Notes: generated by a model from the letters alone, not told the origin. Shown: positions 42,088 through 50,830, counted from the stretch's first letter. The stretch: DNA of 55,303 bases from Roseibium sediminis (GCF_008711325.1 NZ_VXDB01000025.1:1-55303), one strand, 5' to 3'. A program made the numbers and translations.

Positions 42088-43732
42088 CGAGCAGTTCATT
42101 GGCAAGCCGGACGTCTTTGCGGGACCGCCTGTTCTGGCCCGCGCCGATGATCATTTGGCGGATGACCTGCCACGCGGCGCAGATATCCCGGATGACCTGG
42201 ACCCGCTCAAGGATGGCGTCCTGATGTTTCATCAGGCCGATTGGCTTGCGGACAAGTCGAAACTCAAGCTCTGCGAAAAGGGCCGACGCACAGGCATTAC
42301 ATTTGCCGAGGCGTTGGACGGCACACTTATTGCCGCAACCCGCCGCAAGGATGGTGGCGACAACGTTTTCTATATCGGTGACACCAAGGACAAGGGCCGC
42401 GAGTTCATTGGCTATGTCGCCCACTTTGCCAAGATCGTGGCTGAAGAGCTGGCCGCAATCGAGGAGTTCATGTTTCTCGATCAACGCGAAGACGGCTCAA
42501 CAAAGGAGATCTCGGCCTACCGCGTCCGCTTTGCGTCGGGCTTTCGTGTCGAGGCGCTTTCCTCGCGCCCGGAAAACATTCGCGGCCTTCAGGGGATTGT
42601 TGTCATCGATGAGGCCGCATTCCATGCAGATGTGCGCGGCGTGCTCGATGCGGTCAACGCCCTTTTGATATGGGGCGGCAAGATCCGGATCATCTCCACG
42701 CATAACGGCGTTTTAAGTCCCTTTAACGAGTTGATCCGGGAAGTCAAAAGCACCGGCAAGCCGCCTTACTCCATTCATCACATTCCGTTCGGCGACGCCA
42801 TCAAGAATGGCCTCTTCAAACGAGTGTGCCTGATCAAGGGGCAAGACTGGTCAGAAGAAGCCGAACGCCAGTGGGAGGCGGACATTCGTGGGGCCTACGG
42901 CTCTCGGACAGCCGCCATGCGGCAGGAGTTGGACGCGATCCCGGCAGAGGCGGAAGGTGCGGCTCTGACACGGGTGCAAATCGAAGCCTGCATGACGGAC
43001 GGCATCCCGGTTATTCGTTGGGCCTGCGATGATGACTTCAAGAACCTGCCCGACGAGGAACGCAAAATCCGGGCGCGGGCATTTTGCGATGCGACCTTGA
43101 AACCGCTCCTGAAGAAACTGAACAAGCGCCGCCAACATGTCTTTGGCGAGGACTTTGCCCGCTCCGGCGACAAGACAGTGATCCTGCCCATGGAGATCGG
43201 GCTCGATCTTATTCGCCGCGCCTGCTTTGTCCTGGAACTCCACAATGTGCCGTTCGATCAGCAGCGGGACATTCTCTACTTCGTGGTCGATCGACTTCCG
43301 CATATGTGCGGCGGCGCACTGGATAAAACCGGTAACGGCGCATACCTCGCCGAGAAGGCTGCGCAGCGCTATGGCGCGAGCGTGATCGAGGTTCACTTGT
43401 CCGCCGCCTGGTACTCTGCGGAAATGCCGCCTTACATCGAAGCGTTCACTGACCGCACTGTCCTGTTGCCTCGCCATGAAGACATTCTCAGAGACCATCA
43501 GGCGCTTGCCTATGTGAACGGCATCATCAAGGTTCCGGACGATCACCGGACAAAAGGCTCTGACGGCCTTGAACGTCACGGCGACAGCGCACCCGCAGGT
43601 GCACTTGCTTATTTCGCCTCTCGCCAGAACCTGCCCGAATACGGCTATCAGGCGAGCGAGGATGACACCCAGAATTCCATGTTCGACATGAGCAGCTTTC
43701 ACAGTGGCCTTGACGGGAGACGGCTATGGTAA
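42077..43732 (+). CDS. Large terminase subunit (Mu gp28-like)
   Basis: This 551-residue ATP-driven DNA-packaging motor and nuclease shows an N-terminal ATPase with a Walker A-like segment KLCEKGRRTGITFAEA (about residues 67-82) and Walker B IVVIDEAAFH (about 173-182). A C-terminal RNase H-type nuclease has the acidic residues in FGEDFARSGDKTVILP and later YFVVDRLPHMCGGALDKTGNGAYLAEKAAQ by pattern. Headful packaging from the transposed end is expected. ATG 42077 is used in preference to the GTG one codon before. Confidence 0.93.
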   Translation: MENNEQFIGKPDVFAGPPVLARADDHLADDLPRGADIPDDLDPLKDGVLMFHQADWLADKSKLKLCEKGRRTGITFAEALDGTLIAATRRKDGGDNVFYIGDTKDKGREFIGYVAHFAKIVAEELAAIEEFMFLDQREDGSTKEISAYRVRFASGFRVEALSSRPENIRGLQGIVVIDEAAFHADVRGVLDAVNALLIWGGKIRIISTHNGVLSPFNELIREVKSTGKPPYSIHHIPFGDAIKNGLFKRVCLIKGQDWSEEAERQWEADIRGAYGSRTAAMRQELDAIPAEAEGAALTRVQIEACMTDGIPVIRWACDDDFKNLPDEERKIRARAFCDATLKPLLKKLNKRRQHVFGEDFARSGDKTVILPMEIGLDLIRRACFVLELHNVPFDQQRDILYFVVDRLPHMCGGALDKTGNGAYLAEKAAQRYGASVIEVHLSAAWYSAEMPPYIEAFTDRTVLLPRHEDILRDHQALAYVNGIIKVPDDHRTKGSDGLERHGDSAPAGALAYFASRQNLPEYGYQASEDDTQNSMFDMSSFHSGLDGRRLW

Positions 43733-45363
43733 AAACCCTCCTTGACCAGTATGGCCGACCGATTGACCGGAGCCTCTTGTCAAAACCGGTCGCCACCCCG
43801 GAAATCATGGGCGTGCGCCGGACGATCGAGGACCGGGTTGCGCACTACATGACGCCCGACCGGCTGGCCCATGTCCTGATCCAGGCGCAGAACGGCCACG
43901 CCCGCGATTACCTGACCCTCGCCGAGGAAATGGAAGAGCGGTATCTCCACTACGCGTCCCAGCTCCAGACCCGCCGACTTGCAATCGAAGGCCTCACGGC
44001 CGTCATTGAAGAGCCGGACGGCGTTCCGGCCAAGATCGTTGATGCGGTCCGAGAACTGATGGAAGGCGCGGACGTCGACGACCTATGCGGGGACCTGACT
44101 GACGGTATCGGCAAGGGGTATTCCGTTGCCGAGATCATGTGGGAATATCAGGGTGGCAAGCTCCGCCCGGCTGAATATGTCTGGCGGGATCCACGTTACT
44201 TCCAGTTCGACAAGGTGGCCCTCAAGACCCTTCGCCTTGCATCTGATACCAACATGGACGGCGACGAGTTGCCGCCTGCCAAGTTCATCATTCACGCCCC
44301 GCGCACCAAGGCGGGCGTTCCCTTGCGGCGCGGCCTTGCCCGCCCGGCGGCTTGGGCGTTCCTGATCCAGAGTTTCGGGCTTCAGGACTGGGTGTCCTTC
44401 TCGGAAGTCTATGGTCTACCGATCCGGGTCGGTCGCTATCACAGCAATGCCAGCCCGGAAGACAAGCGTACCCTCTTCAGGGCGGTCAAATCGATTGCCA
44501 ATGATGCGGCTGCGATCATCCCGCAAGGAATGGAGATTGAATTCCACAAGATCGAAGGCCAGCACGGCTCAGCGGTTTTTGGCGAATTGTTGAGTTATGT
44601 CGATCAGCAAATCTCCAAGCTGGTCGTCGGTCAGACAATGACCGCTGATGACGGCTCGTCAATGGCGCAGGCGGAAGTTCACAATGATGTCCGCATGGAT
44701 ATCCTGAAGGCCGATGGAAAGCAGCTGGCCGCGACCTTGAACCGGGATCTGATCATTCCGTTTGTGAACTTCAACTTCGGTCCGCAGCCGGTCTATCCGA
44801 TGGTTTCGTTCCCGGTACCGGAACCGGAAGACCTGACCGCCCTTGCCGACAGCCTCGCAAAACTTCTGCCGCACGGGTTCAGGGTCGACCAACGCGAGAT
44901 CCGCGAGAAGTTCGGCCTCTCTGATCCGGGGGCCGACGCGGAGCTTCTTGAACCGCGACCGCCAAAAATCGAGAGCGACAAGCCCCAAAACGACAAGTCC
45001 GGCGTCCAGAACAAGAAGGCAGATCCCCGTCAGGACAAAGACAGTCAGGACGATGATCGGAAGGAGGCGAAACTTGCTGCCTTCTCTGGCCACCATACCG
45101 GTTGCCAATGCGGATCATGCGCAAGTCTTTCAGCAACACCAGGCGGACTGGATGAACTCGACCGTCTTCTGGCGGGCGCTGATTGGGAAAGCATCGCCGA
45201 CCCGACCTTTGCGCCTCTTCAAGCGATCCTGACAGAAGCCCGGTCTCTTGAGGAAGCCGAGAAGCGCCTTGGCGAAGTCGTCCTCGAAAGTGAGCCGCTT
45301 CGTGATGCGCTCGCCCGGTTGACGGCGATATCGCGAGGGCTGGGAGACACCTCAGACGAATAA
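43726..45363 (+). CDS. Portal protein (Mu gp29, DUF935)
   Basis: The 545-residue DUF935 portal forms the dodecameric entry ring of the head. Visible family segments are RRLAIEGLTAVIEEP, DLCGDLTDGIGKGYSVAEIMWEYQ, LARPAAWAFLIQSFGLQDWVSFSEVYGLPIRVG by pattern, and KLVVGQTMTADDGSSMAQAEVH. The C-terminal part (about 400-470) is charged and flexible, with a CQCGSC motif at about 463 that may bind metal. It overlaps the terminase gene by seven bases. Confidence 0.95.
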   Translation: MVKTLLDQYGRPIDRSLLSKPVATPEIMGVRRTIEDRVAHYMTPDRLAHVLIQAQNGHARDYLTLAEEMEERYLHYASQLQTRRLAIEGLTAVIEEPDGVPAKIVDAVRELMEGADVDDLCGDLTDGIGKGYSVAEIMWEYQGGKLRPAEYVWRDPRYFQFDKVALKTLRLASDTNMDGDELPPAKFIIHAPRTKAGVPLRRGLARPAAWAFLIQSFGLQDWVSFSEVYGLPIRVGRYHSNASPEDKRTLFRAVKSIANDAAAIIPQGMEIEFHKIEGQHGSAVFGELLSYVDQQISKLVVGQTMTADDGSSMAQAEVHNDVRMDILKADGKQLAATLNRDLIIPFVNFNFGPQPVYPMVSFPVPEPEDLTALADSLAKLLPHGFRVDQREIREKFGLSDPGADAELLEPRPPKIESDKPQNDKSGVQNKKADPRQDKDSQDDDRKEAKLAAFSGHHTGCQCGSCASLSATPGGLDELDRLLAGADWESIADPTFAPLQAILTEARSLEEAEKRLGEVVLESEPLRDALARLTAISRGLGDTSDE

Positions 45364-45376
45364 GGGGTCCAAAAAA

Positions 45377-46597
45377 TTGGCCGAAGCGAAACAGGGCTTT
45401 CAGACCCCGAAGGAAATCACCGACTACTTCCGGCAAAAACAGCTGGCTCCCGCGTTCCACTGGGGGGACGTTTGGGGAGAAGAACACGCTTATGCCCATA
45501 CGGTCGCCAAAGTGGTTGAACTGGAAGTCCTGCAGGTTTTCCATTCAACCCTTGATGAAGCGATTAGCGGTGGCTGGAATTTCGAGCGTTGGGTTGAACG
45601 TATCCAGCCTGAACTTGCCCGCCGAGGATGGTGGGGTAAGCGGACGGTCGCGGACCCGACCGGTAAACATGCCGACGAAGCGGTCGACTTTTCCAAACCG
45701 CGCCGCCTAAAAACTGTCTTCTGGTCAAACATGCGAGCCGCCCGCGCCGCCGGGCAATGGGAACGCCTTCAGCGCACGAAACAGGCGGTGCCCTATCTTC
45801 TCTATGTGCGAACGGCGGCAAGTGATCCAAGGCCCGAACATCTGACATGGGCGGGAATTTTGCTTCCTGTTGATGATCCGTTCTGGAACACCCACTTTCC
45901 TCCCAATGGCTGGGGTTGCCTCTGCAGTGTTCGCGGCGTCACGAAATGGGAAGCAACGCGCTTGCTGGATGCGGGCGAAATGGAAATCGACGGGCAGAAG
46001 GTCCCCATCTCAACCGAAGCCCCGAAGTTCAAAAAGGTTTCCTACGTCAACAAACGCACTGGCGTTGTCACAGAAATCCCGGAAGGCATAGATCCGGGCT
46101 GGCACACGAACCCCGGCCTGTCGCGCGCCCGGACCTTGACCGCCCGCCTTCAGGGCGAATTGGAAAAGGTTGGAGAAGAGATTGCCCGTCGCCAGATCGA
46201 CAGCCTCTTTGACAGTCAGACCCCGAGCATTCTGGCGGGCCTTGCAGAACGGGTGCAGCTCCCTGTCGCGGTCTACCCTAAACTCAAGGATATGCTTGGC
46301 GCGAACTCATCCCTGATCGTTACCTCAAGCGACACGATCAAGGCAAAGACCGGCAAGCATGCCGTCGTCTCGCTGGATACTTTCTCACTTGTCCAGGGCA
46401 TGCTGGATCTTGGGACCATTGTTGACGAGGGACGTGCGGAGACTGAGCGGGCCGTCTATGTGCAGCTTGGCGGGGCATGGTGGAAGCTGGTCATCAAGAA
46501 GTCAGCTGCCGGGTTCCTGCGCCTTCACACGATCTACCGGGTAGACGAGGCCTATGCGCGGAAATGGTTGGAAGGAATACGTGGCGGGAGGACGTGA
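45377..46597 (+). CDS. MuF-like minor head protein (gp30) with C-terminal nuclease-like domain
   Basis: The 406-residue protein has an N-terminal MuF/SPP1 gp7 head-morphogenesis domain (about 15-240): RAARAAGQWERLQRTKQAVPYLLYVRTAASDPRPEHLTWAGILLPVDDPFWNTHFPPNGWGCLCSV by pattern, with conserved Cys and His. The C-terminal domain (about 300-400; VTSSDTIKAKTGKHAVVS..., then the WWKLVIK and FLRLHTIYRV strands) resembles the barnase/EndoU/colicin-like nuclease domains fused to MuF proteins. The start is a TTG preceded by AAGGGG. The enzymatic call is an inference. Confidence 0.85.
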   Translation: MAEAKQGFQTPKEITDYFRQKQLAPAFHWGDVWGEEHAYAHTVAKVVELEVLQVFHSTLDEAISGGWNFERWVERIQPELARRGWWGKRTVADPTGKHADEAVDFSKPRRLKTVFWSNMRAARAAGQWERLQRTKQAVPYLLYVRTAASDPRPEHLTWAGILLPVDDPFWNTHFPPNGWGCLCSVRGVTKWEATRLLDAGEMEIDGQKVPISTEAPKFKKVSYVNKRTGVVTEIPEGIDPGWHTNPGLSRARTLTARLQGELEKVGEEIARRQIDSLFDSQTPSILAGLAERVQLPVAVYPKLKDMLGANSSLIVTSSDTIKAKTGKHAVVSLDTFSLVQGMLDLGTIVDEGRAETERAVYVQLGGAWWKLVIKKSAAGFLRLHTIYRVDEAYARKWLEGIRGGRT

Positions 46598-46737
46598 CCC
46601 CTCGCGGTCGCATTTGACCGGCACCATCGATTTCGCGCCGCCACGATTTGATTATGCGGAATGGCGTAGAAAATTGCAATTGTACGGTTTGCCGCGTACT
46701 GTCGGGGCGTGTTTAAAAGCTAAATGGCGGTTTTATT

Positions 46738-47205
46738 GTGCGGGCGATTATTGGCTTAGTATTGGCATCTTTATTGGTTTACCCGGCCAATGCTTTGGAA
46801 CCAATGACTGATCAAGACGCGCACAAAATGGCGCAAACCACCTATCAGTCTATTGAGCAGATGGTCATTTACTTTGACGGAGATATTGCGGCATTGAGCG
46901 GCACTGAATTGTCAGTTGCCATGTATAAAACTGCTAGTGCAATTAACAGTATGATTGGCAAATACAGAGAAAAATGGGGGCTGGACCAACTGCGTGCTAG
47001 TTTGCGAACTCCCGGCGGCGGGAGCGCCTTGGATAAATATTCTGCCTGCCCGCTCGCTGGATCAATGTTTGCGGAGGCGGCGCTGATACTCGCAACAAAA
47101 CGCGCCTCCGATATGATTGTTCAGAAATCATTTCAACAATTCCGGGAGGCGTGTGTGGTTGCCCTGCACGCTTATGAAAACGGAGACAGGGCCTCTTCTC
47201 GATAA
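46738..47205 (+). CDS. Exported AT-rich cargo protein, unknown
   Basis: The 155-residue protein has a short Sec signal peptide (IIGLVLASLLVYPANA, cleavage near residue 19) and a helical mature part with two Cys. It sits between MuF and the protease gene, where Mu has no such gene, and is AT-rich compared with its neighbours. It is preceded by a gap of 140 bases with a possible weak promoter (TTGCAA at 46674, TACTGT at 46697, spacing 17). The GTG start is the first that keeps the signal peptide. Likely a lysogenic-conversion gene. Confidence 0.6.
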   Translation: MRAIIGLVLASLLVYPANALEPMTDQDAHKMAQTTYQSIEQMVIYFDGDIAALSGTELSVAMYKTASAINSMIGKYREKWGLDQLRASLRTPGGGSALDKYSACPLAGSMFAEAALILATKRASDMIVQKSFQQFREACVVALHAYENGDRASSR

Positions 47206-47316
47206 AACGCCCACTGAGCGCCTTCTTCCCCATTTGCGCGTCATTGTACCAAAAAACTCCTGCCGCGCTTTGGTGCCTATTTAAGACCCCCTTAAATTTG
47301 ATCCTGATTGGCCGCC

Positions 47317-47338
47317 CCGGATGCGATTTCGCGTCCGG
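47317..47338 (+). terminator. Hairpin upstream of the second late promoter
   Basis: CCGGATGCG and CGCGTCCGG pair (one G-T) around a short ATTT loop, followed by CGTGTTCATC. It lies between the cargo gene and the TGACAG motif at 47366 and could insulate the next transcription unit. The U tract is weak. Confidence 0.45.
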
Positions 47339-47365
47339 CGTGTTCATCTCGGTTTTAAGCTTAAC

Positions 47366-47382
47366 TGACAGCTGACAGCCCC
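47366..47382 (+). promoter_or_regulatory. Second TGACAG tandem motif, before the protease gene
   Basis: TGACAGCTGACAGCCCC matches the motif at 38965-38981 at 16 of 17 positions, with a shared ACTGACAG start just before. It lies 34 bases before the protease ATG. A separate Mor-dependent unit for head assembly genes is inferred. Confidence 0.6.
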
Positions 47383-47416
47383 TCTCAGCCGACCGGCCTT
47401 GCGTAATTTCGCGGCC

Positions 47417-48409
47417 ATGACAAATCCGGCTTCAAATACCAACCTTCTGACCTCAACTGGCCTTGCCCTGGAAGTGGTGACCGCTTCTGCGGATGGCGCG
47501 GATGCGTTCAAGGCTCCCGAGTGGGTGCAGATCACGCCGCGCGGCAAGGTGCCGTGCCGCGATGGTCGGTCCTTTACATTCGAGCCTGAACGCCTTGTTG
47601 CCCGGTTCGAGGCGGAAGGGATCGATGTTCCGATCGATCTTGATCACGGGATCATGACCGGCACGCGCCCGGACGCGGTGGGCTGGATCAAGGAGCTGCA
47701 GGCGCGGGCAGAAGGACTGTTTGCCCGTGTCGAATGGCTGGAGAGCGGGCTGGAAGTCTTGCGTGCCCGAACACGGCGGTTCGTATCGCCCACGTTTCAT
47801 CACACCAAAGAAGGCGTGACGACATGGCTGCATTCAGCCGCCCTCGTTGCCGCCCCTGCGCTCTCCATGGCGGCGCTCGCCCATGCAGACCCAACTTCCC
47901 AACAGCAACAGGACATTTCCATGAAAGGAATAGCGGAGGCCCTTGGCCTCAACCCGGAAGCCGACGAGGCGGCCTGCCTTTCAGCTTTCAACACCTTCAA
48001 GAGCGGCACTGTCGCCAAGGCCGTTCACGAGGAAACCCTCGCCAAGCTTGAGGCAACCACCAGCGAGCTGAACGGTCTGAAGAAGGCGCAGCACGACAAG
48101 GAAGTCAGTGATGTGCTGGAAGCGGCCCTGTCTGCCCGGAAGATCACGCCCGCGCAAAAGGACAGCTACGCGGCCCTGTGTGCGACCGATGAAGGCTTTG
48201 AGCAGGTCAAGGCGCTCCTGAGTGCCACTGCTGAAGGGCTTGTCCGCTCGGGACTTGATGAAAAGAAGGCCCCTAATGCTGACGGCGGCTCTCTCGATGC
48301 GGCTGCTCTTTCTGCCAAGGCAACCGCCTACCAGGCCGAACAGGCAGCCAAGGGGATCACTGTCGACATCGTGACGGCGGTCAACCATGTGAAGGAGACA
48401 AGCGCATGA
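47417..48409 (+). CDS. Mu-like phage protease/scaffold (gpI)
   Basis: In this 330-residue protein the N-terminal part (about 1-160) is the head maturation protease: VQITPRGKVPCRDGRSFTF, IDLDHGIMTG with the candidate catalytic His, FVSPTFHHTKEG, and LVAAPALSMAALA. The C-terminal part (about 169-330) is a helical scaffolding domain with the LEATTSELNGLKKAQHDKEVSDVLEAAL coiled coil. Like Mu gpI/gpZ, an in-frame internal start probably yields free scaffold. The start at MTNPASNTN replaces an upstream TTG. Confidence 0.92.
   Translation: MTNPASNTNLLTSTGLALEVVTASADGADAFKAPEWVQITPRGKVPCRDGRSFTFEPERLVARFEAEGIDVPIDLDHGIMTGTRPDAVGWIKELQARAEGLFARVEWLESGLEVLRARTRRFVSPTFHHTKEGVTTWLHSAALVAAPALSMAALAHADPTSQQQQDISMKGIAEALGLNPEADEAACLSAFNTFKSGTVAKAVHEETLAKLEATTSELNGLKKAQHDKEVSDVLEAALSARKITPAQKDSYAALCATDEGFEQVKALLSATAEGLVRSGLDEKKAPNADGGSLDAAALSAKATAYQAEQAAKGITVDIVTAVNHVKETSA
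47921..48409 (+). CDS. Predicted internal start: free scaffold (gpZ-like)
   Basis: Inside the protease gene an in-frame ATG at 47921 (MKGIAEALGLNPE) is preceded by AGGACA eight bases upstream. It starts exactly at the protease/scaffold domain boundary. The product would be 162 residues of helical scaffold, parallel to gpZ made inside the Mu gpI gene. This is an inference from position and ribosome site. Confidence 0.6.
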   Translation: MKGIAEALGLNPEADEAACLSAFNTFKSGTVAKAVHEETLAKLEATTSELNGLKKAQHDKEVSDVLEAALSARKITPAQKDSYAALCATDEGFEQVKALLSATAEGLVRSGLDEKKAPNADGGSLDAAALSAKATAYQAEQAAKGITVDIVTAVNHVKETSA

Positions 48410-48777
48410 TGCCGCTTATCAAGTCGTACCCGGTCGGCGTTGCCGGGCTGAAGGGCAAGCATATTGCCAAAGTCAACGGCGGCACCGTGGAGACGGCAAC
48501 AGCTGCCACGGACACCACGCTCGGCCTTGCCGATGAATTCGATCAGGACGCGGGTCAGATGGGCGATGTGATCCTGTCCGGCATCGGCCCGGTGGTTGCG
48601 GGCGGCGACATCGACTTCGGCGACAAGCTTATGGCTGATGCGCAAGGGCGCGCGGTCAAGCTGGTCCCGGCTCCCGGCGGCACGGTCGCTGTCGTTGGCA
48701 CTGCCCTTCGTGACGCTGCTGAGGGGGACATCTTCGACATGCATGTTTCCCCGAGCCTTCTTTCCACCCCGGCCTGA
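48406..48777 (+). CDS. DUF2190-type capsid decoration protein
   Basis: The 123-residue protein resembles the DUF2190/lambda-D-like decoration family (KGKHIAKVNGGTVETATAATDTTLGLADE by pattern, then GDVILSGIGPVVAGGDIDFGDKLMADAQGRAVKLVPAPG). Such trimers stabilise the expanded capsid. It sits between the protease/scaffold and major capsid genes, the usual position, and overlaps the upstream stop by four bases. Confidence 0.88.
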   Translation: MMPLIKSYPVGVAGLKGKHIAKVNGGTVETATAATDTTLGLADEFDQDAGQMGDVILSGIGPVVAGGDIDFGDKLMADAQGRAVKLVPAPGGTVAVVGTALRDAAEGDIFDMHVSPSLLSTPA

Positions 48778-48807
48778 TCGGCTGTGAGCACTTAAAGGGT
48801 CAATAAC

Positions 48808-49776
48808 ATGGCTCCCAATCGTCCTTTTACAGTCGATCCGGTCCTTACCGCGATTGCGATCGGCTATTCCAATCCGGCGCAGGTTTTGATCGCCGACAAG
48901 GTTCTGCCGCGCATACCGGTCGGACAGGAAATCTTCAAATGGACCGAGTACCCGGTCGCCGAAGCCTTCACAGTGCCGGAGACGGAAGTCGGTCGACGCG
49001 GTCAGGTCAATCAGGTGACCTTCTCAGGAACCGAGCGCGAAAGCTCGACCCGTGACTACGGCCTTGATACTCCGATCCCGATCTCGGATATCAATGTGGC
49101 GCGCGCTGCTCGTGAAGCGAAGACATCCAACTATGATCCGGAACAACACTCGGTCGCTATGTTGACCAAGCTTGTCCAGCTTGATCGCGAGGTTCGTTGC
49201 GCTAAACGCATTCAGGACCCGAACACCTATGCACCGGGTCGCCGTATTGTTCTCGCAGGTGGAGACCAGCTCTCCGATTATGCCAATTCGGACCCGCTCG
49301 GTGTTCTGGATGCGGCGATCGAAGGCACGCTGATATACCGCGCGAATACCCTGGTTATGGGCAATAGGCCCTGGTCGTTCCTGAAGCGCCATCCAAAGCT
49401 GGTGAATGCGGTCAAAGGGAACCTGACCAGCGAAGGGTTCATTACCAAGCAACAGCTCGCCGATCTTCTGGATATCAAGGAAGTTCTGGTCGGGGACGCG
49501 CATGTGAACACCGCACGTCCTGGACAGGCGGCAAACCTGACTCGGGCTTGGGGGAACTCGATCTCCGCGCTCTATATCGATCCGACCGCAACGAAGGACG
49601 AGATTACGTTCGGTTTCACGGCAACGTTCGGCTCCAAGATCGCGGGCCGGATCGAGGACGAGGATATCGGCCTTGAAGGCGGTGTCCGAGTGCGCTCGGG
49701 CGAGAAGATCAAGGAAGAGATCGTCGCCAAGGACGTTGGCTATCTGATCCAGAACCCTGTCGCTGAAGCCGCCTGA
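48808..49776 (+). CDS. Major capsid protein
   Basis: The 322-residue major head protein begins PFTVDPVLTAIAIGYSNPAQVLIADKVLPRIPVGQEIFKWTEYPVAEAF (by pattern). It includes STRDYGLDTPIPISD and the late YLIQNPVAEAA typical of this HK97-fold capsid family in transposable and other phages. It is not the closest type to Mu gpT. An AAAGGGTC ribosome site is present. A stem-loop follows 30 bases after the stop. Confidence 0.9.
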   Translation: MAPNRPFTVDPVLTAIAIGYSNPAQVLIADKVLPRIPVGQEIFKWTEYPVAEAFTVPETEVGRRGQVNQVTFSGTERESSTRDYGLDTPIPISDINVARAAREAKTSNYDPEQHSVAMLTKLVQLDREVRCAKRIQDPNTYAPGRRIVLAGGDQLSDYANSDPLGVLDAAIEGTLIYRANTLVMGNRPWSFLKRHPKLVNAVKGNLTSEGFITKQQLADLLDIKEVLVGDAHVNTARPGQAANLTRAWGNSISALYIDPTATKDEITFGFTATFGSKIAGRIEDEDIGLEGGVRVRSGEKIKEEIVAKDVGYLIQNPVAEAA

Positions 49777-49806
49777 CGCCCGGCGTTCACAATGAAACGA
49801 CAAGCG

Positions 49807-49828
49807 GGAGCCGTCTTTCGGCGGCTCC
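49807..49828 (+). terminator. Hairpin after the capsid gene
   Basis: GGAGCCGTC and GGCGGCTCC pair (one T-G) around TTTC. There is no U tract. It probably tunes capsid expression relative to the following genes by partial termination or mRNA protection. Confidence 0.5.
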
Positions 49829-49859
49829 GCGCCATCCTCTTATCCCGGAGACTTTCAAC

Positions 49860-50336
49860 ATGGCTCGCAAGGCACGTTCAAACGCTCGCGACAACAGCAA
49901 ACCGGCTGACGACGCCACCCCGGCAACAGACGACACGAAAACCCATGACGAGGTGGTTTCGGCACCTTCCAATTCCCCTGATGCTGCTTCTGATGCCGCA
50001 TCTGGTGAAGACGGCGCACCCGGCCCCGAGGACGTTTCGACTGAGGAAGTGCCCGCACCGGAACATGAAGCCGACAAGGGCGCGCCAGCAAGCTCCGAGG
50101 CGGTGCCGGTACCGGACGCGGGAGCCAAAGAAGGCGAAGCCAAATCCGAAAGCGAAACAGTCGAAGAAAAAACCGCTGAGGACGAGGCAGGCGAGCCGAC
50201 AAGGGAAGTCACGCCGCTCTGCCATATCCGGCGCGATGGCAAACTGTTGCCGCCGGGCGTGCCGATCACGGTCACCCGATCCCAGTTCAATGAGCTGAAA
50301 CGTGCCAAGGCCGTCGAAGGCTCCTTCGACGACTGA
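49860..50336 (+). CDS. Acidic, low-complexity head-region protein
   Basis: In this 158-residue protein residues about 10-110 are rich in Asp, Glu, Ala, Pro and Ser and almost surely disordered. The C-terminal 45 residues (CHIRRDGKLLPPGVPITVTRSQFNELKRAKAVEG by pattern) form a small domain seen in head-tail region proteins of other phages. The acidic stretch may mimic DNA or bind capsid. Function unknown. Confidence 0.75.
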   Translation: MARKARSNARDNSKPADDATPATDDTKTHDEVVSAPSNSPDAASDAASGEDGAPGPEDVSTEEVPAPEHEADKGAPASSEAVPVPDAGAKEGEAKSESETVEEKTAEDEAGEPTREVTPLCHIRRDGKLLPPGVPITVTRSQFNELKRAKAVEGSFDD

Positions 50337-50365
50337 AGTCTCCCGATAACTGAAGCAATCCGGCC

Positions 50366-50830
50366 ATGACAACTTACGCGACCATCAATGACATTTCTGA
50401 TCGGTACCCGAATGACCTGATCATTCTGGCAGCTGACACTCAGACGCGTGAGCTGGACGAAGGCCGGGTTGTCGCCTGCCTTGCAGATGCGGGCGCGGAG
50501 ATCCGCGCGATCCTTCAGGCGCGCTATTCCGCCGAAGAACTTCGCCGCCTCGATGCCGAAGGTCTTTCAATCCTGAAGGTCTATTCGATCGACATTGCGC
50601 TTTACCGGGTGGCGCTGTCCTTCTCGCGGTCAACCGACCAGATCAAGGAACGCTATGAGGCGGCGATCAAGCGCCTTGAAGCGATCGCAACCGGTAAAGG
50701 CGGCCTGACCTTTGAAGGGGGGAGCGTTGATCCGGATCTGGCCACAAGCGGCGATATCTCTCCGAACGAGGTTCTGATTGATGTGCCGCCGCGCCCGTTT
50801 GGCTCCCGAAGATCGAGGACGCCGCGATGA
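50366..50830 (+). CDS. DUF1320 family protein (Mu gp36, head-tail connector)
   Basis: The 154-residue protein matches the DUF1320/gp36 family: MTTYATINDISDRYPNDLIILAADTQTRELDEGRVVACLADAGAEIRAILQARY (by pattern) and the helix IDIALYRVALSFSRSTDQIKERYEAAIKRLEAI. It is a head-completion connector at the portal in Mu-like phages. It overlaps the next gene by four bases. Confidence 0.92.
   Translation: MTTYATINDISDRYPNDLIILAADTQTRELDEGRVVACLADAGAEIRAILQARYSAEELRRLDAEGLSILKVYSIDIALYRVALSFSRSTDQIKERYEAAIKRLEAIATGKGGLTFEGGSVDPDLATSGDISPNEVLIDVPPRPFGSRRSRTPR

Noticed and set aside
46554..46811. 85-codon frame between MuF and the exported cargo gene
   Set aside because: It overlaps both real genes in another frame; the signal-peptide frame is more convincing.
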